From the NCBI RefSeq assembly GCF_026627255.1, contig NZ_JAPNLM010000026.1, positions 46,434-110,433 on the forward strand: a DNA stretch of 64,000 nt, given 5' to 3'. The translations under genes and the position numbers were made by a program. The stretch comes from Streptomyces antarcticus. Its GTDB lineage: Bacteria > Actinomycetota > Actinomycetes > Streptomycetales > Streptomycetaceae. The notes beneath the pieces were generated by a model. The model ran no database searches. It was not told the origin of the DNA and was given only the letters and a program-made list of their open reading frames with translations. This document shows positions 26,257 to 34,857 of this stretch, piece by piece. The number at the start of each line of letters is the position of its first letter. Within the stretch, counting starts at the first letter, position 1.

Positions 26257-27225
26257 ATGGTCGACAGGGTCGAGGACATCGAGGGCATCGAGGGCATCGA
26301 GGGCATCGGGAAGGTCGCGGTCGCGGAGATCCCGGAGGGGCTGGTCGAGGCGCAGGCGACGTACGGCGGTGCGGCGGGCCGGGAGTTCATCGCCGGACTG
26401 CCGGCCCTGGCGGGGCGGTTCCTGGCGCGGTGGGAGCTGCGGCGAACGGGGCCCGGGATGCACGGCGTAGCGGCTCTGGTGCTGCCGGTGGAGCGGTCGG
26501 ACGGGACGCCGGCGGCGCTGAAGCTCCAGCCGGTGGACGAGGAGACGGTCGGGGAGCCGGTGGCGCTGCGGGCGTGGGACGGGGACGGCGCCGTACGGCT
26601 GTGGGAGCACGACGCGGCGTCGGGGGCGATGCTGCTGGAGCGTCTGGACGAGCGGCGGCCGCTGACGGCGGTCGCGGAGCGGGACCCGCGCGAGGCGGTG
26701 GCGGTGGTCGCCGGGCTGCTGGCACGGCTGACGGCGACGCCGGCCCCGGCGGGGCTGCGGGGGCTCGGCGCGATGGCGGCCGGAATGCTGCAGGACGTAC
26801 CGGGGGCGCTGCGGCGGCTGGCGGACGGGCGGGACCGGCGGGTGCTGGCGGACTGCGCGGCGGCCCTGGCGGAGGTGGCGGGGGAGCCCGGGGACCGGCT
26901 GCTGCACTGGGACCTGCACTACGGCAACGTGCTTGGCGGCGGCGCCGGGGGCCGCGAGGAGTGGCTGGCGATCGACCCGAAGCCGCTGGCGGGGGACGCG
27001 GGTTTCGAGCTGCTGCCGGCGCTGGTGAACAACTTCGCGGCGGGGGAGGTGCGGTGGCGGTTCGACCTCTTGGCGGAGGTGCTGGGGCTGGACCGGGAAC
27101 GGGCGCGGGCCTGGACGCTGGGGCGGGTGCTGCAGAACTGCCTGTGGGAGGTGCAGGACGGGGAGGAGCGGCTGCCGCACGAGCAACGGGCGGTGGCGGA
27201 GCTGCTGATGGGGCGGGATGTGTAA
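26257..27225 (+). CDS. Aminoglycoside/hydroxyurea phosphotransferase family protein (APH(6)/Hur type)
   Basis: The 322-aa protein has the kinase catalytic loop LLHWDLHYGNVLGG with the conserved Asp, and the metal-binding WLAIDPKPLAGDAGFELLPAL. This last motif marks the APH(6)/hydroxyurea phosphotransferase branch. It may inactivate an aminoglycoside-like or other antibiotic by phosphorylation, but resistance is not shown. The N-terminus has a 9-bp microsatellite (GAGGGCATC-like, about four copies) giving DIEGIEGIEGIG, likely variable between strains. The ATG at 26257 was chosen as the first Met after an intergenic-looking leader. Confidence 0.85.
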   Translation: MVDRVEDIEGIEGIEGIGKVAVAEIPEGLVEAQATYGGAAGREFIAGLPALAGRFLARWELRRTGPGMHGVAALVLPVERSDGTPAALKLQPVDEETVGEPVALRAWDGDGAVRLWEHDAASGAMLLERLDERRPLTAVAERDPREAVAVVAGLLARLTATPAPAGLRGLGAMAAGMLQDVPGALRRLADGRDRRVLADCAAALAEVAGEPGDRLLHWDLHYGNVLGGGAGGREEWLAIDPKPLAGDAGFELLPALVNNFAAGEVRWRFDLLAEVLGLDRERARAWTLGRVLQNCLWEVQDGEERLPHEQRAVAELLMGRDV

Positions 27226-27230
27226 GGGCC

Positions 27231-27293
27231 GGAACGACAGGGGTTGAGTTCGGGACGACAGGGGTTGAGGCCGGGACGACAGGGGTCGAGTTC
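27231..27293. repeat. 21-bp tandem repeat, three copies
   Basis: Units at 27231-27251, 27252-27272 and 27273-27293 share GGGACGACAGGGGTTGAG-C and are followed by a degenerate partial unit. The array begins 5 bp after the stop of the phosphotransferase gene. Confidence 0.88.
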
Positions 27294-27346
27294 GGGACGC
27301 CTGGGGGCCCGGGATGGCTGGAGGCCGGGATGTCTAGAGTGCGGGC

Positions 27347-27823
27347 ATGATCCGTAACGCGTGTGTCGCCGACGTTCCCGTCATCCGGGACATGATCCGT
27401 GAGCTGGCGGAGTACGAGAAGGAGCCGGGGGAGGCCCGCGCGACCGAGGAGCAGTTGCGGGAGGCGCTGTTCGGGGAGCGGCCGGCGGTGTTCGGGCTCA
27501 TCGCGGAGTCGGAGGCGGGTGAGCCCGTCGGGTTCGCGGTGTGGTTCCTGAGCTTCTCGACGTGGCGCGGGGCGCACGGGATCTACCTGGAGGACCTGTA
27601 CGTACGCCCCGGCGCGCGCGGGGGCGGCCACGGCAAGGCGCTGCTGGCGGAACTGGCGCGGACGTGCGTGGAGCGGGGGTACGAGCGGCTCGAGTGGTCG
27701 GTCCTCGACTGGAACACGCCCGCGGTCGACTTCTACCGGTCGGTCGGGGCGGTGCCGATGGACGGGTGGTCGGTGAACCGCCTGACGGGCGGCGCACTCC
27801 GCAAGCTGGGCGGGGCTGAGTAG
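27347..27823 (+). CDS. GNAT-family N-acetyltransferase (diamine acetyltransferase-like)
   Basis: The 158-aa protein fits the SSAT-like GNAT subgroup: MIRNACVADVPVIRDMIRELAEYEKEP at the N-terminus, GIYLEDLYVRPGARGGGHGKALL (acetyl-CoA loop) and WSVLDWNTPAVDFYRSVGA. The family acetylates polyamines or related amines with acetyl-CoA; the true substrate is not known. It is separated from the upstream phosphotransferase gene by the 21-bp tandem repeats. Confidence 0.9.
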   Translation: MIRNACVADVPVIRDMIRELAEYEKEPGEARATEEQLREALFGERPAVFGLIAESEAGEPVGFAVWFLSFSTWRGAHGIYLEDLYVRPGARGGGHGKALLAELARTCVERGYERLEWSVLDWNTPAVDFYRSVGAVPMDGWSVNRLTGGALRKLGGAE

Positions 27824-27962
27824 CCGCCGGGCACCTGCCCGGGACCGTGAGACGACGACACCAGGCGGGTGCGCCGACCGACTACCCGACGGCCGGGACC
27901 GGGTGCTCCGGGGAGTCGAGCCAGGCCCAGGAGGTGCCGTTCCGTGATCTTCCGGGGGATTC

Positions 27963-28467
27963 TCAGGCGCTGTCGAGAGACCGACGGGCGCGGGCGATTA
28001 CGCGGTGGGCGTCGGCGCCGTAGACCGCAGAATCGGAGAGTGCCTGCCAGACCTTCCGGTAGACGCCGACGCTGTCCGCGTCGTCCAGCCAGAGTTCCGC
28101 GTGCCAGTCCTCCGCGGTCACCAGGCGGTCGTCGTAGAGCCAGAAGCCGTTGGCCGGCGGGATCTTCAGGGAGGCGCCGAACGGGACGATGCCCAGGGAG
28201 ACGGTGTCCAGCCCGAGGACGCCCGCCAGGCGGTCGAGCTGGGCGGCCAGCACGGGCGGAGGGCATACGAGAGCCCGGAGCGCGGCCTCCCACATCACGA
28301 TGTGGAACGTGCGCCCCGGCTCGTACAGCATCTCCTGACGCTTCACGCGGGCCTGTACGGCCTCCTCCGTGTCCCGGACGGACTGGTGGAGGTCGGCGTA
28401 GCGGGTGAAGACGTGGCGGGCGTACTCGGCGGTCTGGAGCATGCCCACGACGGTGGACCCTGCCAGA
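27963..28467 (-). pseudogene. Remnant of an XRE-family regulator (DUF5753 domain only)
   Basis: The translated remnant covers a DUF5753 domain: STVVGMLQTAEYARHVF, then HIVMWEAALRALVCPP, VSLGIVPFGASLKIPPANGFW and VYRKVWQALSDSAVYGADA. Complete family members start with a helix-turn-helix of about 60-80 residues, which is absent. The reading begins inside the end of the DUF6879 gene in another frame, and no plausible start or ribosome site exists. A deletion has apparently joined the two genes. Such pairs are typical Streptomyces regulators next to small partner genes. Confidence 0.75.
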
Positions 28468-29052
28468 CGTCGAAGAGCCAGAAGTCTTCGTCGGGGAGTT
28501 GGAGCCGCTCGGCCTCGGAGCGCCACAGGTTGCGGATGTCCTCGCCCACCGCGCCGTTCCGGCGGGCGTTGTCGAGCAGGTAGCGCTGACCGGGGGTGGG
28601 CAGGTTGTCGGCGATCCGTACCCGCTCGAAGCGCTCGCCCAGGGCGGACTGTTCACGCCGGGACACACACCAAGGGTCGTCCAGGTCCCAGCCGGCATCC
28701 TCGCCCCGAATGAACCGCTGGTAAGTCTCGGTCTCCTCATCGGACTGGTAGCGACGCCGGGTTTCGAGGCGCCAAGCCGTGTGCGCGAAGGTCCGGAACA
28801 TCCCGGCGAACTCCTCGAAGCCGATCAGCGCGGGCGTCCTTTCCGCGTCCCGGGGCGCGAAGTCGGCCAGGAGCGCGCGCGGGACGACCACGAACCCCTC
28901 CCTTTCCTTGACGTTCCGGAGCTGCGCCACGTCGTGGGGGTCGGTCACCGCGTCGCCTTGGACCAGACCTCCCCGGTGTCCAGGTCCTCGTACAGGGTCG
29001 GGCACCCGTCGTTGCCGGAGTTGGTACCGATGAACCGGAGTCGCCGTGCCAT
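28468..29052 (-). pseudogene. DUF6879-family gene remnant with frameshift and lost 3' end
   Basis: ATG at 29052 opens MARRLRFIGTNSGNDG but stops after 35 codons (TGA at 28945). One missing base near 28967 explains this, because the next frame continues LVQGDAVTDPHDVAQLRN and FVVVPRALLADFAP. It then runs into a DUF6879-like domain (GFEEFAGMFRTFAHTAWRLE, GERFERVRIADNLPTPGQR, GEDIRNLWRSEAERLQLP). After DEDFWLFD the usual C-terminus is missing and sequence of the XRE partner begins. These may originally have been two adjacent genes. Confidence 0.7.
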
Positions 29053-29245
29053 GGCCGTTCCCCTCCCACCAGCGGACAAGTCCCGACCAGGATGGGGCGG
29101 GTGCGTCCTCACTGCTCAGCTCATCGTCGGCGACCGGTACGCACGCCACGGTGGTCGTCGCGTGGACCTCGGAACCCGGCACCGGACCCCTTGCCGGCCG
29201 GACTCTGACGGGGTTGGGCTCGGCTGGTGGCCGCCGGTGGCCGGG

Positions 29246-30238
29246 TCAGGGTTCCAGGATGACCTTGCCCGTGGTCGCGCGGGTCTCCAGGGCGTGGTGG
29301 GCGGCGGCCGCTTCGGCGAGGGGGAAGCGGGTGACGGCCGGGCGGAGCCGGCCGGCGGCCGCCTCGGCGAGGGCGCGGGTTTCCAGGGTGCGTAGCGGAT
29401 CGGGGGTCCCGACGAGCCGGAACATGGCCGGGCCGAGGACCTGGCGGGTGGTGATGCCACGGGCGGTCAGGGCGGCTTCCTCGGCGTCGGTGAGGGTGAG
29501 CGGTCCGGCGGACCAGCCGAAGACGAGGCGCAGGGCGCCGGGGGCGAGCAGGTCGAGGGCGGTGCGGGTGACGGGGCCGCCGACGGAGTCGAAGAGGATG
29601 GTGGCGCCGCCGGGGTGGTGGGCGCGGACCGTGTCGGACCAGGCGGGGTCGGTGTAGTCGAGGGCGAGGTGGGCGCCGTTCGCGGCGGCCCGCGCCGTCT
29701 TGTCGGGGCCGCCGGCGAGGGCGATGACGGTGGCTCCGGCGCTGACGGCGTACTGGACGAGCAGGGTGCCGATGCCGCCGGCGGCGGCGGGGACCAGGGC
29801 GACGCTGTCCGGGCCGAGGTCGGTGAACTGGAGGATGCCGAGGGCGGTGCGGCCGGTGCCGATCATGGCGACGGCCTCGGCCGGACCGAGACCCGGCGGT
29901 ACGGGGTGCAGCCGGCCGGCGTCGGCGACGGCGTACTCGGCGTACCCGCCGGGGGCGAGGCCGAGGTGGACGACGACGTCGCGGCCGAGCCAGGCGGGGT
30001 CGGTGCCGGGGCCGAGGGCGTCGACGGTGCCGGCGACTTCGCGGCCGGGAACGGTGGGGAGCTCGGGGAGGGTGGGGAACGGGCCCAGGTTGCCTTCGCG
30101 CAGGGCGGTGTCGAGGAGGTGCACACCGGCGGCGGCCACGGCGATGCGGACCTGGCCGGGGGCCGGGACGGGGGTGGGGGCGGGCTCGTAGACGAGGTTC
30201 TCGGCGGGACCGAAGGCGTGGAGGCGGACGGCGTGCAT
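29246..30238 (-). CDS. Zinc-independent quinone oxidoreductase / MDR-family dehydrogenase
   Basis: The protein has the quinone-oxidoreductase N-terminus MHAVRLHAFGPAENLVYE, GREVAGTVDALGPG, the NADPH-binding AAAGGIGTLLVQYAVSAGATVIALAG and C-terminal HHALETRATTGKVILEP. No zinc ligands are seen. It probably reduces enones or quinones with NADPH. The ATG at 30238 is where family homology begins; an in-frame ATG at 30334 would add 32 Pro/Ala residues, and neither start has a clear ribosome site. It is divergent from the pentapeptide gene. Confidence 0.85.
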   Translation of the reverse strand: MHAVRLHAFGPAENLVYEPAPTPVPAPGQVRIAVAAAGVHLLDTALREGNLGPFPTLPELPTVPGREVAGTVDALGPGTDPAWLGRDVVVHLGLAPGGYAEYAVADAGRLHPVPPGLGPAEAVAMIGTGRTALGILQFTDLGPDSVALVPAAAGGIGTLLVQYAVSAGATVIALAGGPDKTARAAANGAHLALDYTDPAWSDTVRAHHPGGATILFDSVGGPVTRTALDLLAPGALRLVFGWSAGPLTLTDAEEAALTARGITTRQVLGPAMFRLVGTPDPLRTLETRALAEAAAGRLRPAVTRFPLAEAAAAHHALETRATTGKVILEP

Positions 30239-30407
30239 GGGCGGCGCCGGCGGCGGGGGTGTCGGTGCGGCTGCGGCTGCGGGGGCGGGTGCGGGTGTCT
30301 GGGAGGGGGCGGGTGCGGGATTCGGTGTCGGCATGGGACCAGGCTGTGACCTCGAGTGTGGTTGAGGTCAAGGGGGTGGTGTCGGTGGGGTGCGTCAGGA
30401 TGGGTGG

Positions 30408-31130
30408 ATGGCGCGAAACGGGCAGCAGCAGCGGACGGCGAAGGCGGCGGAATCGGCGGAATCGGCGAAGGCGGTGAGGGCGGTGAAGGCGGCGAAGCGG
30501 CCCGAGGTGCGGCTGCCGGAGCTGGCGGTGTGGGCGGACGGCGAGCTGGAGCCGGACGGGGACTACGACGGGGTGGAGTTCGCCGACCTGGACCTGACGG
30601 GCCAGGAGGGGACCGGGGCCCGGTTCATGGACTGCGCGGTGCGGCGCTGTGTGCTGGACGAGGCGGGACTGGCGAAGGCGCGGGTCCTGGACTCGGTGCT
30701 GGAGGGGGTCCGGGGGGTGGGCACGGACCTTTCCGGAGCGTCCTTGCGGGACGTGGAGCTGATCGATGCCCGGCTGGGCGGGGTGCAGCTGCACGGGGCG
30801 GTGCTGGAGCGGGTGGTGGTGCGCGGGGGGAAGATCGACTACCTGAACCTGCGCAAGGCGCGGCTCAAGGACGTGGTGTTCGAGGGGTGCGTGCTGGTGG
30901 AGCCGGACTTCGCGGGCGCGGTGCTGGAGCGGGTGGAGTTCCGGGACTGCGCGCTGCGGGGGGTGGACTTCACCGCCGCGCGGATGACGGACGTGGACCT
31001 GCGGGCCGCCGCCGTGCTGGAGATCGCGCGCGGGGTGGAGGCGTTGTCCGGGGCGGTGATCAGCCCGGCGCAGCTGTTCGACCTGGCGCCGGCGTTGGCT
31101 GCGCAGCTGGGGGTGCGGGTGGTCGCGTAG
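30408..31130 (+). CDS. Pentapeptide-repeat protein
   Basis: The 240-aa protein has a basic Ala/Lys-rich N-terminus and then roughly residues 50-210 in A(D/N)LXX-like units, for example VEFADLDLTGQEGTGARFMD and GTDLSGASLRDVELIDARLGG. These form a right-handed quadrilateral beta helix. Some members protect DNA gyrase from quinolones, most have unknown roles. The ATG at 30408 is preceded by an AGGATGGGTGG stretch. Confidence 0.88.
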   Translation: MARNGQQQRTAKAAESAESAKAVRAVKAAKRPEVRLPELAVWADGELEPDGDYDGVEFADLDLTGQEGTGARFMDCAVRRCVLDEAGLAKARVLDSVLEGVRGVGTDLSGASLRDVELIDARLGGVQLHGAVLERVVVRGGKIDYLNLRKARLKDVVFEGCVLVEPDFAGAVLERVEFRDCALRGVDFTAARMTDVDLRAAAVLEIARGVEALSGAVISPAQLFDLAPALAAQLGVRVVA

Positions 31131-31149
31131 CGGCGGCTCGGGGAGCCGC

Positions 31150-31194
31150 GGGGCTCCGCCCCGGACCCCGCGCCTCAAACGCCGGCGGGGCTGG
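31150..31194. repeat. Streptomyces dispersed intergenic repeat (REP-like)
   Basis: GGGGCTCCGCCCCGGACCCC followed by CGCCTCAAACGCCGGCGGGG is a sequence I recall as recurring between genes in many Streptomyces genomes. It includes the palindrome GGGGCTCCGCCCC. It lies after the pentapeptide gene. Confidence 0.7.
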
Positions 31195-31246
31195 TTTGGC
31201 CCGGCCCGGCTGGGTACGGGGTTCGGGCCCGGCGGGGCCGGTTTGG

Positions 31247-31750
31247 TTAGGCCGGGACGCGGGGGTAGCGGGCCTGGAGGGTCCAGATGGCCGGGTTGTC
31301 GGCGAGGCCCTCGTGCATGTCGATCAGGTCCGCGATGACGTCGTGCAGGAAGTCGCGGGCCTCGCGGCGCAGCAGGCGGTGGCCGAAGGTCAGCGGCGCC
31401 TCCTCGGCCGGCATCCAGTCGGCCTCGACGTCGACCCACCCGAAGCGGCGCTCGAAGAGCATCCGGTCCGTGGACTCGGTGAAGTCGAGTTCGGCGTACT
31501 GGCGGTGGGCGGAGCGGTTGCCGCGCGGGTCTTGGTCGAGCTGCTCGACGATGTCGCACAGGGCCCAGGCGAAGTCCAGTACGGGAACCCATCCCCAGGC
31601 TGTGGATACTTCCCGGTCCGCATGGGTGTCGGCGAGGTAGACGTCCCCGCAGAACAGGTCGTGGCGCAGGGTGTGGACGTCCGCCGAGCGGTAGTCGGTC
31701 TGCGGGGGGTCCGGGAAGCGCCGGGAGAGGGAGTAGCCGATGTCGAGCAC
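31247..31750 (-). CDS. Conserved hypothetical protein (167 aa)
   Basis: I do not recognise a characterised family. The protein is acidic and aromatic-rich: GYSLSRRFPDPPQTDYRSADVHTLRHDLFCGDVYL, VPVLDFAWALCDIVEQLDQD, and a helical end RLLRREARDFLHDVIADLIDMHEGL. No signal peptide or membrane helix is visible, so it is probably cytoplasmic. It stands alone between the pentapeptide gene and senR. Confidence 0.75.
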   Translation of the reverse strand: MLDIGYSLSRRFPDPPQTDYRSADVHTLRHDLFCGDVYLADTHADREVSTAWGWVPVLDFAWALCDIVEQLDQDPRGNRSAHRQYAELDFTESTDRMLFERRFGWVDVEADWMPAEEAPLTFGHRLLRREARDFLHDVIADLIDMHEGLADNPAIWTLQARYPRVPA

Positions 31751-31854
31751 GTACCCGATGGTGTCACGGGTCCGGGCGGCCGCCGCCCCCGGCCGTATGG
31801 GTGCCGGGGGAGGGGAAGGGAGGGGGAGGTGAGGGGGAGGCGTATGCCGGGCGG

Positions 31855-32475
31855 TTACGGGAGGAGGCGTTGTTCCTTGGCCACCGAGACGGCGCCCGCG
31901 CGGGTGTCGACGCCGAGCTTGTCGTAGATGCGGCCCAGGTGGGTCTTGACCGTGGCCTCGCTGATGAACAGGGCCCGCGCGATGTCCCGGTTGCCGAGGC
32001 CGCGGGCCAGCTGGCCGAGGATGTCCAGCTCGCGGTCGGTCAGGGTGGGGCGGGTGCCGCGCATGTGGGCCATCACCCGGCTGGCCACCGGTGGGGAGAG
32101 GGTGGTGCGGCCGGCGGCCGCGGAGTGGATGGCGGCGAAGAGCTCCTCGGGCCGCTCCGCCTTCAGGAGGTAGCCGGTGGCGCCCGCGCCGATGGCGCGG
32201 GTGATGTCGGCGTCCGTGTCGTACGTGGTGAGGACCAGGACGTGCGGGGGCTCCGGCAGCGCCGTGATGCGGCGGGTGGCCTCCACGCCGTCGATGCCCT
32301 CGCCCAGCTGGAGGTCCATCAGGACCACGTCGGGCCGGAGTCTGGCGGCCAGGGCGACCGCCTCCTCGCCGCTGCCCGCCTCGCCGAGCACCTCGATGTC
32401 CGGTTCGCTGCCGAGCAGGGCCAGCAGTCCGGCGCGGACCACGACGTGGTCGTCGCAGAGCAGGATCGTCGTCAT
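31855..32475 (-). CDS. senR: Two-component response regulator SenR (NarL/LuxR type)
   Basis: The 206-aa regulator has a receiver (DD at 8-9, phosphoacceptor D54 in VVLMDLQLG) and a LuxR-type HTH, LTDRELDILGQLARGLGNRDIA with SEATVKTHLGRIYDKLGV. It lies downstream of senS with an ATGA overlap. With the divergent hbpS gene this forms the SenS-SenR-HbpS haem/redox-sensing system of Streptomyces, where SenR controls catalase-peroxidase and its own genes. The assignment rests mainly on the HbpS neighbour. Confidence 0.88.
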   Translation of the reverse strand: MTTILLCDDHVVVRAGLLALLGSEPDIEVLGEAGSGEEAVALAARLRPDVVLMDLQLGEGIDGVEATRRITALPEPPHVLVLTTYDTDADITRAIGAGATGYLLKAERPEELFAAIHSAAAGRTTLSPPVASRVMAHMRGTRPTLTDRELDILGQLARGLGNRDIARALFISEATVKTHLGRIYDKLGVDTRAGAVSVAKEQRLLP

Positions 32476-33722
32476 CCGGTGGGCTCCAGGGGTACGGCCG
32501 CGGAGAGGACGGTGCCTTCTCCGGGCGTGGATTCGATGGTCAGGGTGCCGCCCAGCTGGCGTACGCGGGCGCGCATCGCCGGGAGGCCGTGGCCGCGGTC
32601 GGAGGCGCCGGTGCCCGTGTCCGTGCCGGTGCGGGGCTGGGCGAAGCCGTGGCCGTCGTCGGCGATGTCCAGGACGACCTGGTCGCCCAGGAAGCTGAGG
32701 GTGAGGGCGGCGGTGCGGGCGCCGGAGTGCTCGCGGACGTTGGCCAGTGCTCCCTGGGCGATGCGCAGCAGGGCCGACTGGACGCGGCCGGGGAGCGGCG
32801 CGGGGGTGCCCTCGAGGTGGAAGCGGACCTGGATGTGGGGGCCCGCGTCCAGGGCGCGCAGGGCGTCGGCGAGGCCGGCGCCGCCCGCGAGTTCGGACGG
32901 GGCCAGGTCGTGGACGAGGCGGCGGGCCTCGGCGAGGCCGCGCGCGGCGATGCCGGTGGCGGTACGGACGTGCGCGCGGGCGGTGCCGGGGTCGGTGTCC
33001 CAGGTGCGGTCGGCGGCCTGGAGCAGCATCTGCTGGCTGGAGAGGTTCTGGGCGAGGGTGTCGTGGATCTCCATGGACAGCCGCTGCCGTTCGGCGAGGG
33101 TGCCTTCGCGGCGCTCGGTGGCGGCCAGTTCCCGGCGGGTGCGGATGAGGTCGTCGATCAGGGCCCGCTGGGCCTCGGCCTGGCGTTCCGTGTGGACGAA
33201 GACGGCGGTGGCGAGGGCGGCCACGGCGGGCGGGGCGAGGAGGAGGTTCGGGTCGAAGGCGGTGGCGAGCTGGAGCTGGGCGATGACGACGAAGGTGGTG
33301 AGGAGGGCGACGAGGACGATCGCCGCGCGGGGGCGGAGGGTGCGCAGCGCGGTGTAGAAGAGCGGGACGGCGCACCAGGCGAAGCTGGGCGCGAGCACGA
33401 CGAGGACCACCCAGGTGGCGACGATCAGGCCGAGCCAGAGCAGCCGTCCGAGGGGCGGGGCCGGTGCGGTGGCCGCGGGGGCGGCGGGGGCGGCGCCCCC
33501 GGCGGCCCGGGCGCCGGGGGGCGGGGTGGCGCCGACCGCGGGGCCGAGCACGTACAGCAGGGAGAGCGTGACGCTGAGCGCGATGATCCACGGGGTGCGG
33601 GGTTCGCCGGGGTGGCGGAGCAGGAACCGGGCCAGGGACGCGCCGAGGAGCAGGAAGAACGCCGCGTGCGTGACGGTGGCCAGGGTGCGGGTGTCCGGTC
33701 GCCGCGGTGGGGGGTGGCTCAC
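32472..33722 (-). CDS. senS: Sensor histidine kinase SenS
   Basis: The 416-aa kinase has about five membrane segments (about residues 17-175, beginning VTHAAFFLLLGASLARFLL), a coiled linker, a HisKA_3 dimerisation domain with H220 in RLSMEIHDTLAQNLSSQQ, and an HATPase domain (IADDGHGFAQ, GHGLPAMRARVRQLGG). SenS autophosphorylates according to interaction with extracytoplasmic HbpS. The GTG at 33722 follows AGGAG with 8-base spacing. A longer in-frame reading upstream would pass through simple (PY)n repeats and was rejected. Confidence 0.88.
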   Translation of the reverse strand: MSHPPPRRPDTRTLATVTHAAFFLLLGASLARFLLRHPGEPRTPWIIALSVTLSLLYVLGPAVGATPPPGARAAGGAAPAAPAATAPAPPLGRLLWLGLIVATWVVLVVLAPSFAWCAVPLFYTALRTLRPRAAIVLVALLTTFVVIAQLQLATAFDPNLLLAPPAVAALATAVFVHTERQAEAQRALIDDLIRTRRELAATERREGTLAERQRLSMEIHDTLAQNLSSQQMLLQAADRTWDTDPGTARAHVRTATGIAARGLAEARRLVHDLAPSELAGGAGLADALRALDAGPHIQVRFHLEGTPAPLPGRVQSALLRIAQGALANVREHSGARTAALTLSFLGDQVVLDIADDGHGFAQPRTGTDTGTGASDRGHGLPAMRARVRQLGGTLTIESTPGEGTVLSAAVPLEPTG

Positions 33723-33770
33723 GGGGGCTTCTCCTGGGGTGGGGGGCGCGGCCCTCCCATCCTGCCGGGT

Positions 33771-33956
33771 CCGCGCGGTTCCCTCGCGGGTCGGCCGGTT
33801 CCCTGGCGGGGCGGCCGGGCCCCCTCGTGGGGCGGCCGGTTCCGTCGCGGGGCGGCCGGGCCCCTCGCGGGGCGGCCGGGCCCTTGCGGGGCGACGCGGG
33901 GCGGGCGGTGGCGCGGGGCGGGTCGGGTACGGGTACGGGTACGGGTACGGGTACGG
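33771..33956. repeat. Degenerate 20-25-bp G/C repeats plus GGGTAC hexamer array
   Basis: At 33771-33895, segments like CCCTCGCGGGGCGGCCGG recur with a period of about 20-23 bp. At 33925-33956 the 6-bp unit GGTACG is repeated about five times. All lie in the divergent senS-hbpS intergenic region, a 564-bp stretch without a gene. Confidence 0.8.
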
Positions 33957-34112
33957 CTGCACCGTGCTGTGCCGCGCCGCGGGTACGGGCGGGGCCCGCC
34001 GGGGTGGGTGTTCGGGCGGGGGCGGGACCGGGTCGCGCCGCCGACGGTGTTCTTGGTGGGGAGGGGGGTGGTGTCAGCCAATACCGGAGTCGGGGGCGGC
34101 GCATCGGCCGAT

Positions 34113-34134
34113 CGGTTGACCCCCGGGTCAACCG
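34113..34134. promoter_or_regulatory. Palindromic operator candidate upstream of hbpS
   Basis: CGGTTGACCC and GGGTCAACCG are exact inverted arms separated by two bases, 150 bp before hbpS. TTGACC within it could also be a -35 element. It may bind SenR or another regulator; the binding protein is unproven. Confidence 0.5.
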
Positions 34135-34286
34135 GTGCGGTCGTCGGCGGGAGCCGGTACGGGGACGGGCCGGCGGGGGTTCCGGCCCCAGGCTTGGAGC
34201 AGTGAAGGAGCCGGCCCGCACCGCACCAGCGGAGCGGGAGGCCCCGCCCGATGCCGCCCCCCGTGTCACCGTCCTCAGGAGCAGAG

Positions 34287-34826
34287 ATGAACACCCGTAC
34301 CCGCGTCCTCACCGGTACCGCCCTCGCCGCCGTCATCGGCGCCGGGACCTTCGGGGCCGTCAGCGCCAGTGCCACCGCCGCCCCGGCCGCCGCCGTGGCG
34401 AAGAAGGACGACGACCGGAACTTCACCACCTCGACCCACCTCACCGTCGACGCCGCCACCCGCGCCGCCCGGGCCGCGCTGGACGCCGCCGAGAAGGAGA
34501 ACCAGCGGGTGACGGTCGCGGTCGTCGACCGCAACGGCAACACCATCGTCACCCTGCGCGGCGACGGCGCGGGCCCGCAGTCCTACGAGTCGGCCGAGCG
34601 CAAGGCCTTCACCGCCGTGTCCTGGAACGCCCCGACCTCCGTCCTCGCGGGCCGCCTCGCCCAGACCCCGAACCTGAAGGACATCCCCGGCACCCTCTTC
34701 CTCGGCGGCGGCACCCCGGTGCAGGCCAAGGGCGCCCCGGTGGCCGGCATCGGTGTCGCCGGCGCCCCCAGTGGCGACCTGGACGAGAAGTTCGCCAAGG
34801 CCGGCGTGGACGCGCTGGACAAGTAG
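34287..34826 (+). CDS. hbpS: Extracytoplasmic haem-binding protein HbpS (GlcG family)
   Basis: The 179-aa protein has a signal peptide (RTRVLTGTALAAVIGAGTFG ending near ATAAPA) and a GlcG/HbpS domain: TSTHLTVDAATRAARAALDAA, VTVAVVDRNGNTIVTLRGDG, SYESAERKAFTAVSWN, IPGTLFLGGGTPV and PVAGIGVAGAPSGDLDEKFA. HbpS oligomerises outside the cell, binds haem, and modulates SenS under iron or peroxide stress. AGGAG lies 5 bases before the ATG. It is divergent from senSR, as expected for this system. Confidence 0.93.
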   Translation: MNTRTRVLTGTALAAVIGAGTFGAVSASATAAPAAAVAKKDDDRNFTTSTHLTVDAATRAARAALDAAEKENQRVTVAVVDRNGNTIVTLRGDGAGPQSYESAERKAFTAVSWNAPTSVLAGRLAQTPNLKDIPGTLFLGGGTPVQAKGAPVAGIGVAGAPSGDLDEKFAKAGVDALDK

Positions 34827-34857
34827 CCCGTCATCTCCCCCGCTTAGGATCGGGCGC

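Noticed and set aside
27824..27962. Possible small DUF397-like relic after the GNAT gene
   Set aside because: Short stop-free readings exist on the minus strand but none shows convincing DUF397 residues or a start.
33723..33962. In-frame N-terminal extension of senS with (PY)n repeats
   Set aside because: It translates simple GGTACG and G/C repeats; the GTG at 33722 has an AGGAG at good spacing and starts the conserved region.
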